Below are positions 10,840 through 22,064 of a stretch of DNA of 64,000 bases, piece by piece. Position numbers and translations under genes: made by a program. Positions within the stretch are counted from its first letter, which is position 1. Every line of letters starts with the position of its first letter. Source of the DNA: Diphasiastrum complanatum (Eukaryota; Streptophyta; Lycopodiopsida; Lycopodiales; Lycopodiaceae); assembly GCA_029204225.1 (NCBI GenBank), contig CM055110.1, positions 41,891,862 to 41,955,861 on the forward strand, given 5' to 3'. The notes beneath the pieces were generated by a model, which had not been told where the DNA came from, made no database searches, and saw nothing but the letters and a program-made list of their open reading frames with translations.

Positions 10840-11513
10840 GTAGTGCCAACAAAGAGAGGTAAAAGCTGAAGATAATAGGGCACTGGGCAGCAACTACCAA
10901 GATCCAATAGGCTGAAAAAAAAGGTGTTGAAGTAGGATGTCGAATAGCCTCCAATCAATAGCCGAAACGGACAGCAAGTTGGTGAAAAGAACCACTGAAA
11001 ATGAGATGGTAGTAGGGTGCTGGATAGTCTCCAATCAATATAAAAAATGGACAACAAATCAGTGATGAAAAGTGTAAAAAATGATGAGGTAGTAGGGCGT
11101 TGGACAATAGCTACCAAATCTGCAAAAACAATGAAAATTTGCCGAAAAAATCAATGAAAGTGATGGGTTACCGCTGAAAATGAGATGGTAGTAGGGCACT
11201 GGACAACCTCCAATCAATATTAAAAATGGATAGCAAATCGATGACGAAAAGTGTCAAAAATGATGAGTAGTAGCGCACTGGGAAATAGCTACCAAATCTG
11301 TAAAAACAATGAAAATCTGTCGAAAATATTGACGAAAGTGATGGGTTAGCAGGGCGCTGGATAGCCTCCACCAAAACTGTAAAAAATGATGAAGAGATTA
11401 TCGAAAGTGATGGGCATTGGACAGCCACCACCAATCTGCAAAAATGACGGAGAAAAATGGATGAAAGTGATGGGTGGTAGGGCGCTGGACAGCCTCCACC
11501 AATCTGCAGGAAA
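10840..11513. repeat. Nested tandem repeat in a retroelement leader
   Basis: Two units with a period of about 179 bp start at 10,995 and 11,174 (each CTGAAAATGAGATGGTAGTA). Each is built of shorter related units of about 60-90 bp around GTAGGGCGCTGGACAGCCTC and CCACCAATCTGCAAAAA. Three shorter units follow up to 11,513. The block lies just downstream (minus strand) of a primer-binding site, so it is the leader of the element whose LTR is at 11,531-12,720. The open frames across it come from the repeat and show no domain. From 10,609 to 10,840 I see no feature. Confidence 0.8.
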
Positions 11514-11515
11514 GT

Positions 11516-11527
11516 GCTCTGATACCA
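11516..11527 (-). other. Primer-binding site, tRNA-iMet type
   Basis: The minus strand reads TGGTATCAGAGC, the standard plant initiator-Met primer site. It lies 3 nt inside the LTR at 11,531, the same spacing as in the chromodomain gypsy element at 19.7 kb. Confidence 0.85.
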
Positions 11528-11530
11528 AGT

Positions 11531-12720
11531 TACAAGCTAAGATTCACTAGCCTATGCTAGAAAGCAGGACATAAGCTAGAAAGCAGGAAGAGAATGCTTA
11601 AGGAGGCTAAAGAGGAGCAATCATTATAAACCAAATAAAGGAATACAATGCTGCCCTACTTATACCCTCTCCCCTGAATTAAATGGAGGATTCAAAAAAG
11701 GGAGGGAAAAGGATTTGGAGGGAAAATAGTGCGCCCTCTCAATAGGAGGACCCCCACTCCAAATCAATGTGACCAAGTCCTAAAAATATAACCAAATAGG
11801 GCCCAAGGCCTATATATGAATAAAAATGGCCCTTAGGCCTGCTTATGCATAATAACAATAAAAGAATGGACATGACGAATGTAATGAGCCAAGTCCATAA
11901 CTTTCTAGTTATTTTTTAATACTAAAAACTAACACTAACTCCCAAGCTAACTCTAACCACACATTGCCATCATAAAGTAGAGGAAAAGAAGGAGAAAGAG
12001 AGGTGAGGGAAGTTAGCTCATGCACTCTTGTTCTAGTCTAATGGAATATCATTAAGAACATCAATCTAAGAACATTGCAAGAACTTAAAAAATGAAAAGC
12101 ATTCACAAAAAGAGGGAGAAAGAGAGACGAGGAAGTTAGCTCATGCACTCTTGTTCTAGTCTTATGGAATATCATTAAGAACATCAATCTAAGAACATTG
12201 CAAGAACTTAAAAAATGAAAAGCATTCACAAAAAGCATTAGCACAAAGAGCAAGAGCACACGAGGATGCTTGATTCACCAAAATGGTAGAGTCTCCTCCT
12301 CTCTATTAGGCATGTAAAATGAAGTACAAGAGTTGTCTTTTTATTCTTCGGGAGGCCCTTGCCTCTTTGTTTCTAATGGCTAGTTCAAGGAAGGGAGGAT
12401 TGAAATTCCAACCCCCCAAAAGAAACACATTTCAATCTAGGGGTGCACAAAGAAGCATGCCACCTACCACCATTTTGACTTTGAGTCCTACTTGAAACTG
12501 AAGCAAACCTCATTAACTTAAACTTTGGACCTTTTACATTATTTTATTCCATACAACAATTATTTACACGTGCTCATTGGGCTATGAGCTTACGCACACA
12601 AGATGCCACAGCCTCGCACCTAATTTATTTATATACAGTAATGCCCACAACAAAAATACATTCAAGCAACAAAGAACCAAGTTCGATCTTCTTTGCTATT
12701 ATGGCAATTTTGCTACAACA
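11531..12720 (-). repeat. 5' LTR of a minus-strand gypsy element
   Basis: The LTR lies immediately outside a tRNA-iMet primer site. Read on the minus strand it starts TGTTGTAGC (12,720) and ends near CTTGTA (11,531). It contains TATATA-type sequence near 11,810 and an internal 123-bp tandem duplication. The outer border is chosen by the TGTTG start and is not confirmed by a target duplication. Confidence 0.6.
12008..12237. repeat. 123-bp tandem duplication inside the LTR
   Basis: A unit starting GGAAGTTAGCTCATGCACTC at 12,008 is repeated at 12,131 with only a few differences, ending in CATTCACAAAAAG. The near identity suggests a younger event than the surrounding decay. Confidence 0.9.
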
Positions 12721-12824
12721 CTGTGCTTATTCGACTATTTTGATTCAAATTGAGAATTAGACTTGGAAACCATGAAGTCTATTTTTTGTTACTATTTTTA
12801 TTTATCTTCTGCACCAATTTTCTG

Positions 12825-13157
12825 GAATAGCCGAAAACAGAAGTCAATTTCATTTTCCACGACTGAAGCCGAATATGTAGCAGCAACGCAAGCAACTAAA
12901 GAAGCCATCTGGCTAAGGCTTATTCTTTAGGATCTGAACTTCAAACGAAACAAACCAACTATCATCTATTGCGATAATATCAACTACATTTAGCTTACTC
13001 TCAATCCTAGATTTCATTTTAGGACCAAATATATAGAAATTCAATTTCATTTTGTTTGAGAGAAAGTACATCTAAAGCATGTAGAGCTAATATATTGTTC
13101 GATAAATAGTATGGTAGGAAGATTATTTTAAATGATTGAAGTAGAATTAAGAGGGAG
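12825..13157 (+). pseudogene. Ty1/copia RNase H terminal fragment
   Basis: The plus strand reads SISFSTTEAEYVAATQATKE, then EAIWLRLIL, IIYCDN, and NPRFHFRTKYIEIQFHFV, the usual end of copia RNase H. Stops interrupt it after LRLIL, before LTLNP and before EKVHLKHVEL. A purine tract (GAGGGAG at 13,151-13,157) closes the internal region. The remainder of the element is missing; the left part abuts sequence without features. Confidence 0.85.
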
Positions 13158-14487
13158 TATTGGAATTTTAATTTCACATCAAATTTCATTCGATGTAGTT
13201 GCCTCTGTAATTGTTACTAGCTATTCTATTTGGGTATTCATGATAGAGTCCTAGACTTGGTTATTTACTCAAGAACCTGTTGTAGAAGAAGGACTTGCAT
13301 AAATACACACAAGTTCGTGTTGGATTCACACCATCCTTATCTTTTTTTGAATCTAGATCCATTCTCTAACTGTTGTAATTACTTGCACAGTCGCATGTTC
13401 TGCAGAAATACAAAGGAATTTGTGATAGAGTCCTAACGACACGAAAGTGTTCGACCGCCTTAGCTATTTGGCATTCGCCACGTCGAACATTTCGACGACT
13501 TTGACTTTTGACCACTCATCCATTCTGCCACATCAAAAGTCTACCACCTCGAACATTTTCTATTTGACCACGTCGAACATTTTGATGACATTTTGACTTT
13601 TGAGCTCACAAGCTGCAATCTCAAGTCTATTCAATCAAAAGGCAGCTCAAGCGTACCATCGTCACGACCAAGCATGATCTCCAATGGACTCAGATACTAT
13701 CCGAAAACGGTCGACAACAACACATGGTGGATTAATCTAATTTGCAATGTACAGATTAACCATTTTTTTAATTAGCTGGCCACCTGTACAAATATCCATC
13801 AACTTATCAGTTGTAAGGTTACACCATTAAACACTACTTTAGCTGAATCGTCGATCTACATGATCAGTAATTGAACATCCAAAGTGCAATTGTTTTGTTC
13901 TTTCTCTCTGTTACTACAGAGTATTGTCTTAGATATAACGCGACTCTGTCTGCATTTAGACTATTATCATTCACGACTAATTAATATTCATTCCATAATT
14001 CAAGTCATGTATGTTCTGATTGAATGCTTATTTTATTCATTTTTAAATAGATTCATGCTTGCAAATAAATTATTCGTAGATTAAACTATTCGTGTGACTG
14101 ATATCATAAGTCAAATTTGTTGTTCTAATCACCATTCCTAGATGCTTTGCTTTCGCACATAAAATCTACATCTATAACTGAGTGAATTCGTGCATGGCTA
14201 TGGAATCGAGTCTTTCAATCCAGTGACTTCGAAGCTGTGATCAAGTAAGGTAGATTTCGATTCGCTCGAATCTGATCTGAATACAATAGACATAGCTACA
14301 TGTACTGAAGATTCCGCTCGTTTCTCACTGATATGACACGCAATGTCTCGAATCCCAACAGTTCGAGACATGTTCAAACAAGTCAAAGGAATGTCAAAGA
14401 GTCACCACTCACGAGTTTTTTGATTTGACTCGACAATCCTTCAACAATCAATAGTCGACAATCCATCAACTCAACAATGTTCAAGAT
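13158..14487 (+). repeat. Copia LTR sequence, probably more than one
   Basis: It starts just after the purine tract of the 12.8-kb copia fragment. Parts resemble the LTR at 24.4-25.2 kb, for example CAGTCGCATGTTCTGCA and CTATGGAATCGA, placed in the same order. Two short direct repeats of a block containing CACGTCGAACATTT lie at about 13,479 and 13,568. At 1.3 kb it is long for one LTR, so it may be two overlapping or fused LTRs. The small ORFs show no domain. Borders on the right are uncertain. Confidence 0.5.
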
Positions 14488-15182
14488 GTTGAATTATTAT
14501 ACTATCGGGAGTGATTCATTCGAATAATCGATCTCTAGTCGACATCCATTTGTTATCAAGTTATGCAGTTTTATTCGTGTTTCTACATAGTCTGCAAAAA
14601 TACTCGGGAATTGCTCAACAGGTGGCTCTGACATATCGGACGACCTCCGACATATCAGATTACTTCAATAAAATTCAAAGGAGTCGAACACGTCGAAGGA
14701 TGACAGTTACCGTTCTGTCTTATATGAAACTAAAGACTTGCCCTAACTGCTTGCAAATAATTTTTCGAGAAGTCATAACTGGATGGATGACAATGCATTA
14801 CGGCTAACTACCAATTGCGATTTACGATCTGATTATCTGTCCTACCATATGAGCTTTAACTACTTAAGTATAAATAGCTAATCATTAAAAGACTTCTATA
14901 GTCTCTAGAAAGTTTTTCAAAGCTCTATTAGAATATTGTTATTAGTGCTTACGGCTTACTAGCGGAAGTGTATCAAATAGAGTTTTCGGCTACTCATAGA
15001 TAGCTTAGAGTATGCAGTTTCATCCACTATTGCTTTGTGCTCTCATCATCTAATTTGTACATGCTACTTATTGCGTCCAATATCATGTCAGAATGTATGC
15101 TTCTCTGTAATTATTTGTAGCTGATAAATCTCATTGTTTTGTATGATCTGTTGAATACTTCAATGCTGCAATATTCTATATT
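14488..15182 (+). repeat. Copia-like LTR with TATA box, truncated by the adjoining gypsy LTR
   Basis: It begins TGTTGAATTATTATAC and has a clear TATA box GTATAAATAG at about 14,868. Its distal part (ATGCAGTTTCATCCACTATTG at about 15.0 kb) resembles the part of the LTRs at 26.6 and 32.1 kb that reads TTTCGTCCGCTATT. It ends at the gypsy LTR at 15,183. No internal region is attached, so it is either solo or truncated. Confidence 0.5.
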
Positions 15183-16248
15183 TAACAAGCAAAAAAGATA
15201 AAGTCCTCGAAATCCAAAGTAGAGCCTCCAAATGTCCTCTAAGCAACCTGCAAGCTCCAAGATGCTTCTCCAACTCCAAGCTAAGATGCCTCCACCTGCA
15301 AGTAAGGATCTGTAAGCCTCCAAGGATCTCTCCTCCACCTGTGTCCCTACTCTGAAACACAAAGGAAGATAACAAGCTGGCCTCAAGTATGCACCACCCA
15401 ACCATAGCTAGATCCAAGCTCCAAGCAAGGCCTATCTAGCACCCCCTTGCTAACCATAAACAGATCACAAGCATATCACAACAAACCATAGTTACTCAAG
15501 ATCCAAACCCTACTTATGTCCCATACCATAAGCAAGATCTAAACCCTTAGCATACTACACACAAGAATTACTCTACACACTAGTAGCCACACTAGAGCAT
15601 AAGCAAGGTAAGCAAAAGAAATCTCTCTCCCTCCCAATGGGTGCCCTACTCCTCTTATATAGATGGCATTTAGTTCTCTCCAATACACTATGGAGTTCCA
15701 CACATCCAATGAGAAAGAGAGAGGCCTAGAGGAGTTCAAGAGCCTTCATAGGCTTATGGAAAGTCAAAAGACTCCTTCCATAACCTATGAGTCTTTGAAT
15801 GCCTTTCTTGTGGGAGTTGGGAACTCACTAGACCCATTGGAAGTGTGCCCTCCTACTAGGTCCCAATGCCCAAGTTGTGCATGTATACTTTGGACCTAGA
15901 CCATTTAAGTGATATGGTTCAAGGTTGAGGCCCAAGGTTTAGAAATATAGTCATCCAATGACTTTCTAAGACCTTTCTAGGTTCCTTACCTCCATCCAAG
16001 GCACAGACACCTACATGTCCTTAATCAAGGACACTAGTACCTTTATCTAGGGCACCTACCCTTAATCCTAAGGATAACCCTTATCCAAGGGCCTCATGAC
16101 TCCATACCTCTGACTAAAGTATAGTCACTTGCCTGTCCTTATCCAAGGGTACATACCCTTAATTTTAAGGGTACCTTGCGATATAGCCCCCAACACTAAA
16201 TGGACTAATAGGGGTATGAAGTACTGCTAGTTACATAGGTATGTAACA
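15183..16248 (-). repeat. 3' LTR of the chromovirus (1,066 bp)
   Basis: Read on the minus strand it starts TGTTACATACC at 16,248, immediately after a purine tract (AGGGGGAAGGAA), and ends TTGTTA at 15,183. It matches 19,751-20,529 with scattered differences (shared block GCTCCAAGATGCTTCTCC). The part 15,961-16,248 has no counterpart in the 5' LTR because that copy is truncated. Open frames within it are not genes. Confidence 0.88.
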
Positions 16249-16264
16249 TTCCTTCCCCCTAAAC

Positions 16265-17930
16265 TTAAATTTTTTCTTGTAGGGAAAAGTTTGGAAAATT
16301 CTTCTGGAGATCAGTCTCCTTTTCCCAATTATCCTCATCTTCTGACTTGCCCCTCCACCTGACTAAAAAATTTTGAAGCACTCTAATCCGTAGAGTCTTC
16401 TGCCGGCTATTAACAATCGCCTCGAGTTCAGGTGGTCCACTCACAGACTCATCACGAAGAAGTTCCACTAGACCTTCCACAGGGAGCAGGGTCTCTCCAA
16501 CCCCTAACGAGGGTTTTAACTTACTAACGTGGACAACAGGATGAATTCCAACGTTAGCTGGAAGGTCTAGTTTGTATGCGACCTTGCTTATCACTTGGAT
16601 AACCTTAAAAGGACCGTAATACCTAGGCGCCAACTTTGCACACTTACCAGTTTTCAAGCTCCTAGAGTGACTAGGGACTCTCAAAAACACCCAGTCGTTG
16701 ACCATGAATACCTTGTGCTTCCGAGATAGATCAGCATAGTGCCTTGTCCTGTCTTGGGCATTTCTTATGCGATCTTTAGCCAACTGTAACATTTCTTGCA
16801 GAGATCCGCAAGGAAATTAGCTGCGGCTTGCACTCGTAGGTTTTTCATGTCAACACTAATTAGTGATCGAGGTTGAAAACCATACATAAGCATGAAAGGG
16901 CTAAATTCGGTCGCTGAATGTTTTGCACTGTTATATGCAAATTCCACCAGTGGAAGGTACTATTTCCAATCAGACTGCCGATGGCCCACATATGCTCAAA
17001 GCATATCCTCCATCGTCTGATTGGTCCTTTCCGTTTGACCGTCTGATTTTGGATGATCTGTAGAACTCATACTTAAAGTTGTTTCCAACTTTTCAAATAC
17101 TGCTTGCCAAAAATTCCCAGTGAATTTTGGGTCACGATCACTGACAATATCGCAAGGCAGCCCGTACAGTCGAAAAAGCTTCTCAACAAATAGTTGAGCT
17201 AGTTTTGAAGCTTCAACAGTAGTTTTCATTGGGATAAATTGAGCAAACTTTGTAAGTCTGTCAAACCGAATCGTGGCCCTTCCCTGTACGTGGAAGCCCG
17301 ACCACAAAATCCATAGATATACTTTCTCACTTCCCAGTAGGAATATCTAAAGGATGTAATAGGCCACTAGCTTTTAGCCTCTCAGCTTTATTTAATTGGC
17401 ACTTAGTACATTTAAGTACATAGGACTCTACATGACTTTTCATCCACCAAAATTGTCTTCGAACTAAGTCAAGTGTTGTTTGTATACCCAGATGTCCTTT
17501 GCATGGATTATCATGACACTCATGCAAGATTTGGGCCCTTACTGTGCCATTCTCCGGTACACACACTTTTCCCTTATGAAACAAAATCTTGTTTTGAATT
17601 AGGTAATCTGTTTTAGTCTTTCCCTGATTCAAGAAATCTTGCAAACTTGAATTGACCCCTGAAAGTACTTGTTGCCAATACTTTCCAAAATAAGGATCGG
17701 ACTTATAAAGTCCTTGAAGAGACTGAAACAACCCCGGTTCTATAACAGTAAAGCTCAACTGATTAATAACCGGTAACCTACTCAAGGAATCCACTAGAGT
17801 ATTTTGACTTCCTTTACAGTAACATATAGAAAAGTCAAAGATTTGCATCAGCTCAGCCCATCTAGCTTACCTCCCCTTTAAATCTGTAGCATCAAAGAAA
17901 TATTGAAGAGTCTGATGATCCGTCAAAACT
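16265..17930 (-). pseudogene. RNase H end, integrase and chromodomain of the chromovirus
   Basis: It opens with the end of RNase H ([20 protein letters not shown], then KGSQNTLVDSLSRLP). The integrase zinc region follows (HECHDNPCKGHLGI, then CTKCQLNKAERL), then the core (TKFAQFIPMKTT, DIVSDRDPKFTGNFW, DGQTERTNQTMED) and a C-terminal domain (PRYYGPFKVIQVI). It ends in a chromodomain-like block (FLVRWRGKSEDEDNW) at about 16.35 kb, which in chromoviruses directs insertion towards modified chromatin. Stops or frameshifts occur near 17.87, 17.31, 16.95 and 16.78 kb. Confidence 0.88.
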
Positions 17931-18360
17931 TCAAATCTGGTTCCATATGTCTGAACAAATTGTTCATCATCTGTTGAAAAGTTGTCGGTGCATTGGTCAA
18001 ACCAAAAGGCAACACCATAAATTCATAGTGACCAAAGCGAATTCGAAACCCGATTTTTGGTATATTTTCTGTCTTAATGTGTATTTGATGATAACTCGAT
18101 CTTCGATCTATCTTGAAAAAGTACCCAGCACCACCAAGATAGTCTATTAGATCATCCATCCGTCGTAGTGGATATTTATTTTTAATGGTTACCTTGTTCA
18201 ATTTCTTATAGTCCACGCAAAATCTTATAGTCCCATCCTTCTTGGCAACCATAACCACTAGTGATGCCCAAGGAGACTTACTAGGTTGTACCCACTCCTT
18301 TTTCAGGTAATCATGTAATTGTTTACTTACCTCAGCCTCCTTCTGGTGGTAAACTTACAG
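17931..18360 (-). pseudogene. Reverse transcriptase N-terminal half of the chromovirus
   Basis: The frame contains [50 protein letters not shown] and [15 protein letters not shown], the standard order up to the palm. After NLFRHM the sequence jumps directly to the end of RNase H, so the YVDD catalytic box, the thumb and most of RNase H are deleted. Confidence 0.87.
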
Positions 18361-18540
18361 GAAGTTCTAAAAAAAAATCATTGAATTCCTGTCTAAGTTC
18401 ATTATAGGCCTGAAATTCTGTTAAGTTCTTCATCATTGAGACAAATCATATCATTATGAAAACATAAATAAATTTTAAAATCTGAATTCTTTATAATAGA
18501 ATTAAGTTCCTGTTTAGAATAAAGGTTAACATTTTCAGTG

Positions 18541-18699
18541 TCAACACTCTAACCTGGACTCCAAGTCTTGGTTCTTTTGTTTAGTTTCAAGAAGTTGTTT
18601 ATTATTGACTGGAATTTGTTGATACAAATGTTCAAGAGCTTGTGCCACATTGGATGGGTTTGATAAATCAAAAGGTGGGTTATCATTGGTTTGATCCAT
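18541..18699 (-). pseudogene. N-terminal stub of chromovirus gag
   Basis: A 52-residue frame starts MDQTNDNPPFDLSNPSN and ends in a short Gln/Lys-rich helix (LLETKQKNQDLESRLE). It lies between primer site and polymerase, where gag belongs. The capsid, zinc knuckle and protease are missing. The about 1.0 kb from 18,700 to 19,735 is AT-rich leader; it contains two related blocks with AGATTTACAGGTCTGA at about 19,150 and 19,328 but no coding evidence. Confidence 0.6.
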
Positions 18700-19735
18700 T
18701 GGTGTTGCTTGTGTGTTTTTCTAATATGCAAATATAACAATAAAGGTTCAAATTAGAATGATAGAAATGCTTTAATTTTTACATCCAATGCAAAATAAAA
18801 GCACTTAATTTCTACTCATTCACTCTTATTGTTTGTAAGCTCAATCCAAGCCTACTATTTGCAAGCTCAATCCAAGCTTAAGAGGACAACAATAACAAGC
18901 TACCTTTGCCTTAATCCAAAGCAAAAATGAAAACCAAATCTTTATGTATACTTCATTTAACTAAATCCAAGCCTTATAAGGTTCACATAAAGATCCCAAT
19001 CCCATTCCATTTCTATTTGTCATTACAAAAGAAACCAAAATTTTCACATTTCTCACTATTCTAGATCTCCAAATCCTATGAAACTAGTGTCTAGAAAAGG
19101 AAAATTAATGAAGCTTAATAAAAACTTCAAGTTTTAGATCTAATTTTTAGATTTACAGGTCTGAGAATCAGAACTTCATAATGACAAAAAACAAAACTTC
19201 AAAATTTGTTTTATACACAAAGTTACACTACCATTCATTTCCTACATTGTCATCTTCATGAAACTAGAAGATAGAAAGGTATAACTAATGAAGTTTGGAT
19301 GAAAACTTCACTTTTCAGAGTTGATTTTCAGATTTACAGGTCTGAAAAATAGAACTTCAAAATAAAAATCAAAACTTCAAACACTTCATTTATGCATAAA
19401 AAACACTAGTTTTGATCAAAACACATAGCTAGAATCAATCTTTTTGCAAAAAAAAAGTTTGTGTATGTAGAGGAAGACTTCCTCTAACCATCCCACAAAT
19501 CTTTTTTCAGAACTTTCAAAAACCCAAAGCCCACTTTAACACTTCTCTAACATAATAAAAAATCAGCCCCTAAACAATTCTATAAAGATCACTACTCTTT
19601 TCTTAAGAAAAATAGATTCATTGGGTACTCCAACTACAAGCTTCTAGAAAAGCCAATAATCTTCCTCAAAAAAAATTTAATTGGTGATCTTAATAGTACT
19701 TGAAGAAGTTTAGAAAGGTTACCATTCTTTGTCTA

Positions 19736-19747
19736 ACTCTGATACCA
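19736..19747 (-). other. Primer-binding site, tRNA-iMet type, of the chromovirus
   Basis: The minus strand reads TGGTATCAGAGT, one base from the consensus iMet site, and lies 3 nt inside the 5' LTR. Confidence 0.85.
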
Positions 19748-19750
19748 CTT

Positions 19751-20529
19751 TAACAACTAAAAGGAGAAAGTCCTCTAAATCCAAGGTAGAGCCTTCAAAT
19801 GTCCTCCAAGCAACTTGCAAGCTCCAAGATGCTTCTCCAACTCCAAGCTAAGATGCCTCCACCTGCAAGTAAGGATTTGTAAGCCTCCAAGGATCTCTCC
19901 TCCACCTGTGTCCCTACTCTTAAACAAAAAGGAAGATAACAAGCTGGCCTCAAGTATTCACCACCCAACCATAGCTAGATCCAAGCTCCAAGCAAGGCCT
20001 ATCTAGCACCCCCTTGCTAACCATAATCAAATCACAAGCATATCACAACAAACCATAGTTTACTCAAGATTCAAACCCTACTTATGTCTCATACCATAAG
20101 CAAGATCTAAACTCTTAGCATACTACACACAAGAATTACTCTACACACTAGTAGCCACACTAGAGCATAAGCAAGGTAAGCAAAAGAGATCTCTCTCCCT
20201 CCCAATGGGCACCCTACTCCTCTTATATAAATGACATTTAGTTCTCTCCAATACACTATGGAGTTTCATGCACATCCAATGAGAAAGAGAGAGGCCTAGA
20301 GGAGTTCAAGAGCCTTCATAGGCTTATGGAAGGTCATCAGACATCTTCCATAACTTAGGACTCTTTGATTACTATTCTTGTGGAACTTGAAACTCAATGG
20401 ACCTTTTAGGAGGGCGCCCTCCTACTAGGACCCATTGCCCAAGTTGTGCTTGTATACTTTGGTCCAAGACCAATAAAGTGATATGGTTTAAGGTTGAGGC
20501 CCAAGGTTTAGAAATATAGTCATCCAATG
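19751..20529 (-). repeat. 5' LTR of the chromovirus, truncated
   Basis: It matches 15,183-15,960 of the 3' LTR, up to GTCATCCAATG, and then stops. The missing part is the outer (U3) end, which would carry the promoter, so this copy probably cannot start transcription from its own LTR. Confidence 0.88.
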
Positions 20530-20769
20530 TGCAATGAGGTTTAGACTCCCTTTTTCAGTTTACTATCATCTGCAGGTACTTGTGGTGATCTTTACACTGC
20601 TGAGTATGTTCAAAGATTGGAAACTATGGCCACAATCTGCTACTGTTTTGTTGTTCTCTGGTGATATGGCTGTGGTGATGGATTTCCTGTGATTTTCAAG
20701 ACTACCATCCCTTGTTAGAATGATGCATCTTCCTCTAGATTCTGACAATTTTAGTCTTTGTAAGATTGC
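20530..20769. other. Unassigned 240-bp filler between two truncated LTRs
   Basis: It lies between the broken end of a gypsy LTR and the broken start of a copia LTR. It matches neither and shows no motif I recognise. It is either a remnant of a third element or filler from a deletion repair. Confidence 0.5.
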
Positions 20770-21483
20770 TACCATAATCATATATGTTGTACATATGATT
20801 TAATTTAAGTTCTAGTGGGTAAAATGGCCAAAAAACTAGTTTTCTAGAGATATGACACATGGCACCAATCTAATGATTGCATGAGCCAAATATTTTGAAT
20901 AGGTGTCACATCCCATGTGCAGAGGACAGCTCACACTTGTGGAAATAGCTGAAGTAGGCGAGTTTTTACTTTTAGAAGATTTCCATAAAGATTTCCATAT
21001 AGTAGGAAAATAGACCACAAATGCCCAAAATGAAAAGTTTTGATCCAAGTGTTAAATTGCATGATGGTGACAAGGCATCCTCGCATGTGTGAGATCTTAT
21101 GCATGATCAGTACCTCGAGCTCCAAAAGTGTATATATAGAGGCTTATTTGGCCATAATCAATGTGAGACACCAATCTTGGTTTTGAAAGCAATTTTGAGT
21201 GATTCTCTCCATTTGTCTACATTTGTTTTGATTGTTTTGAGGTGCTATCAATGTGTACTTGATTTTCAGGTTGGAGTTCGTACTCAGAAAGTGTTTCACA
21301 CGTGTGAAACCAGAAAGTACACCTACCTTCAATTAATGATTGTTCTTGTTAGGATTTTGTGTCTAGAATTGATCTAGATTGATCTTAATCTCAAGTAGAT
21401 TGATTGATCAAGTAATCTGACAAGCAATCCCTCTTGAGGATCAGATTAGGATCCACTCTTGGTCCTTATTGTACTTTTTCACA
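20770..21483 (+). repeat. 5' LTR of the copia deletion derivative (truncated)
   Basis: It matches 22,974-23,647 closely (shared start TACCATAATCATATATG) and ends TTTTTCACA right before the primer site. About 110 bp present at the start of the 3' LTR are missing. Relative to the 3' LTR it has about 25 extra bp near 21,105-21,130 (GCATGATCAGTACCTCGAGC region). Confidence 0.88.
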
Positions 21484-21495
21484 TGGTATCAGAGC
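21484..21495 (+). other. Primer-binding site, tRNA-iMet type
   Basis: TGGTATCAGAGC follows the LTR end directly. The leader to 22,064 shows no other feature. Confidence 0.92.
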
Positions 21496-22064
21496 CTAGT
21501 ACAAGAGGTTTTGTTGAAATTGATAGGGTTAATCCAAATCAAAGCCAAAATTAACAATTTTTTGGAAACTATCCTCAAAATAGCTATCCTCAAAATTTTT
21601 GGTCTAGATCTTTTTGTGGGCTGTAGGAACCCTTTTCACACGTGTGAGGCCGTACAGCTCCGGTTTTGACTGAGAAATGTCAAAAATTTGTAGAATTTGA
21701 CTCACATACCCAATTTGAGTGATTTTTGGTGCAAAATCAGGCATTTTCTATAGTGAATCTAATCCCTTGATTAGTTCCTGGATTAGATCAGCCAAAAAAT
21801 TAAAATTGAAGCTTGAATTAGGTGCACTAATTGATCTTCTCTGATTTTTTGAGTGTATGTCGAGGTTGAAGAGAGAAATTGCTAAAAATCATAGATTAAG
21901 GAGTGATTTTGCAAGTTTGAGACTAGAATCTAAATTTCCATCATTCTAGATTGGTTCATGAGTGATAGGATTGAGTCTATAAGCTTTCTAAATTGCTAGA
22001 AGCCTTTAGGTTCAGATCTCTTAGAGAAACCATAAGAGTTTCTAGTGTTTTTTCACATTCAAAA

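Larger units (their letters stand above)
15183..20529 (-). mobile_element. Ty3/gypsy chromovirus, internally deleted and 5'-truncated
   Basis: On the minus strand: 5' LTR (20,529-19,751, cut short), primer site, leader, start of gag, reverse transcriptase, RNase H end, integrase with a chromodomain-like C-terminus, purine tract, 3' LTR (16,248-15,183). The two LTRs are clearly alike over about 775 bp. The chromodomain places it among chromoviruses. Most of gag, all protease and the catalytic part of the polymerase are gone, so it cannot be autonomous. The about 290 bp missing from the outer 5' LTR mean that no target duplication can be checked. Confidence 0.9.

Noticed and set aside
11168-11528. 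Minus-strand frames as a repetitive secreted protein
   Set aside because: They come from the tandem repeat in a retroelement leader; no conserved start or domain.
14511-14807. Open frame of 98 residues as a host gene
   Set aside because: It lies in an LTR-like stretch and has no domain or splice support.
11516-21495. GCTCTGATACCA / TGGTATCAGAGC strings as tRNA genes
   Set aside because: Only the 3' complement is present, next to LTR ends; they are primer-binding sites, and no cloverleaf surrounds them.
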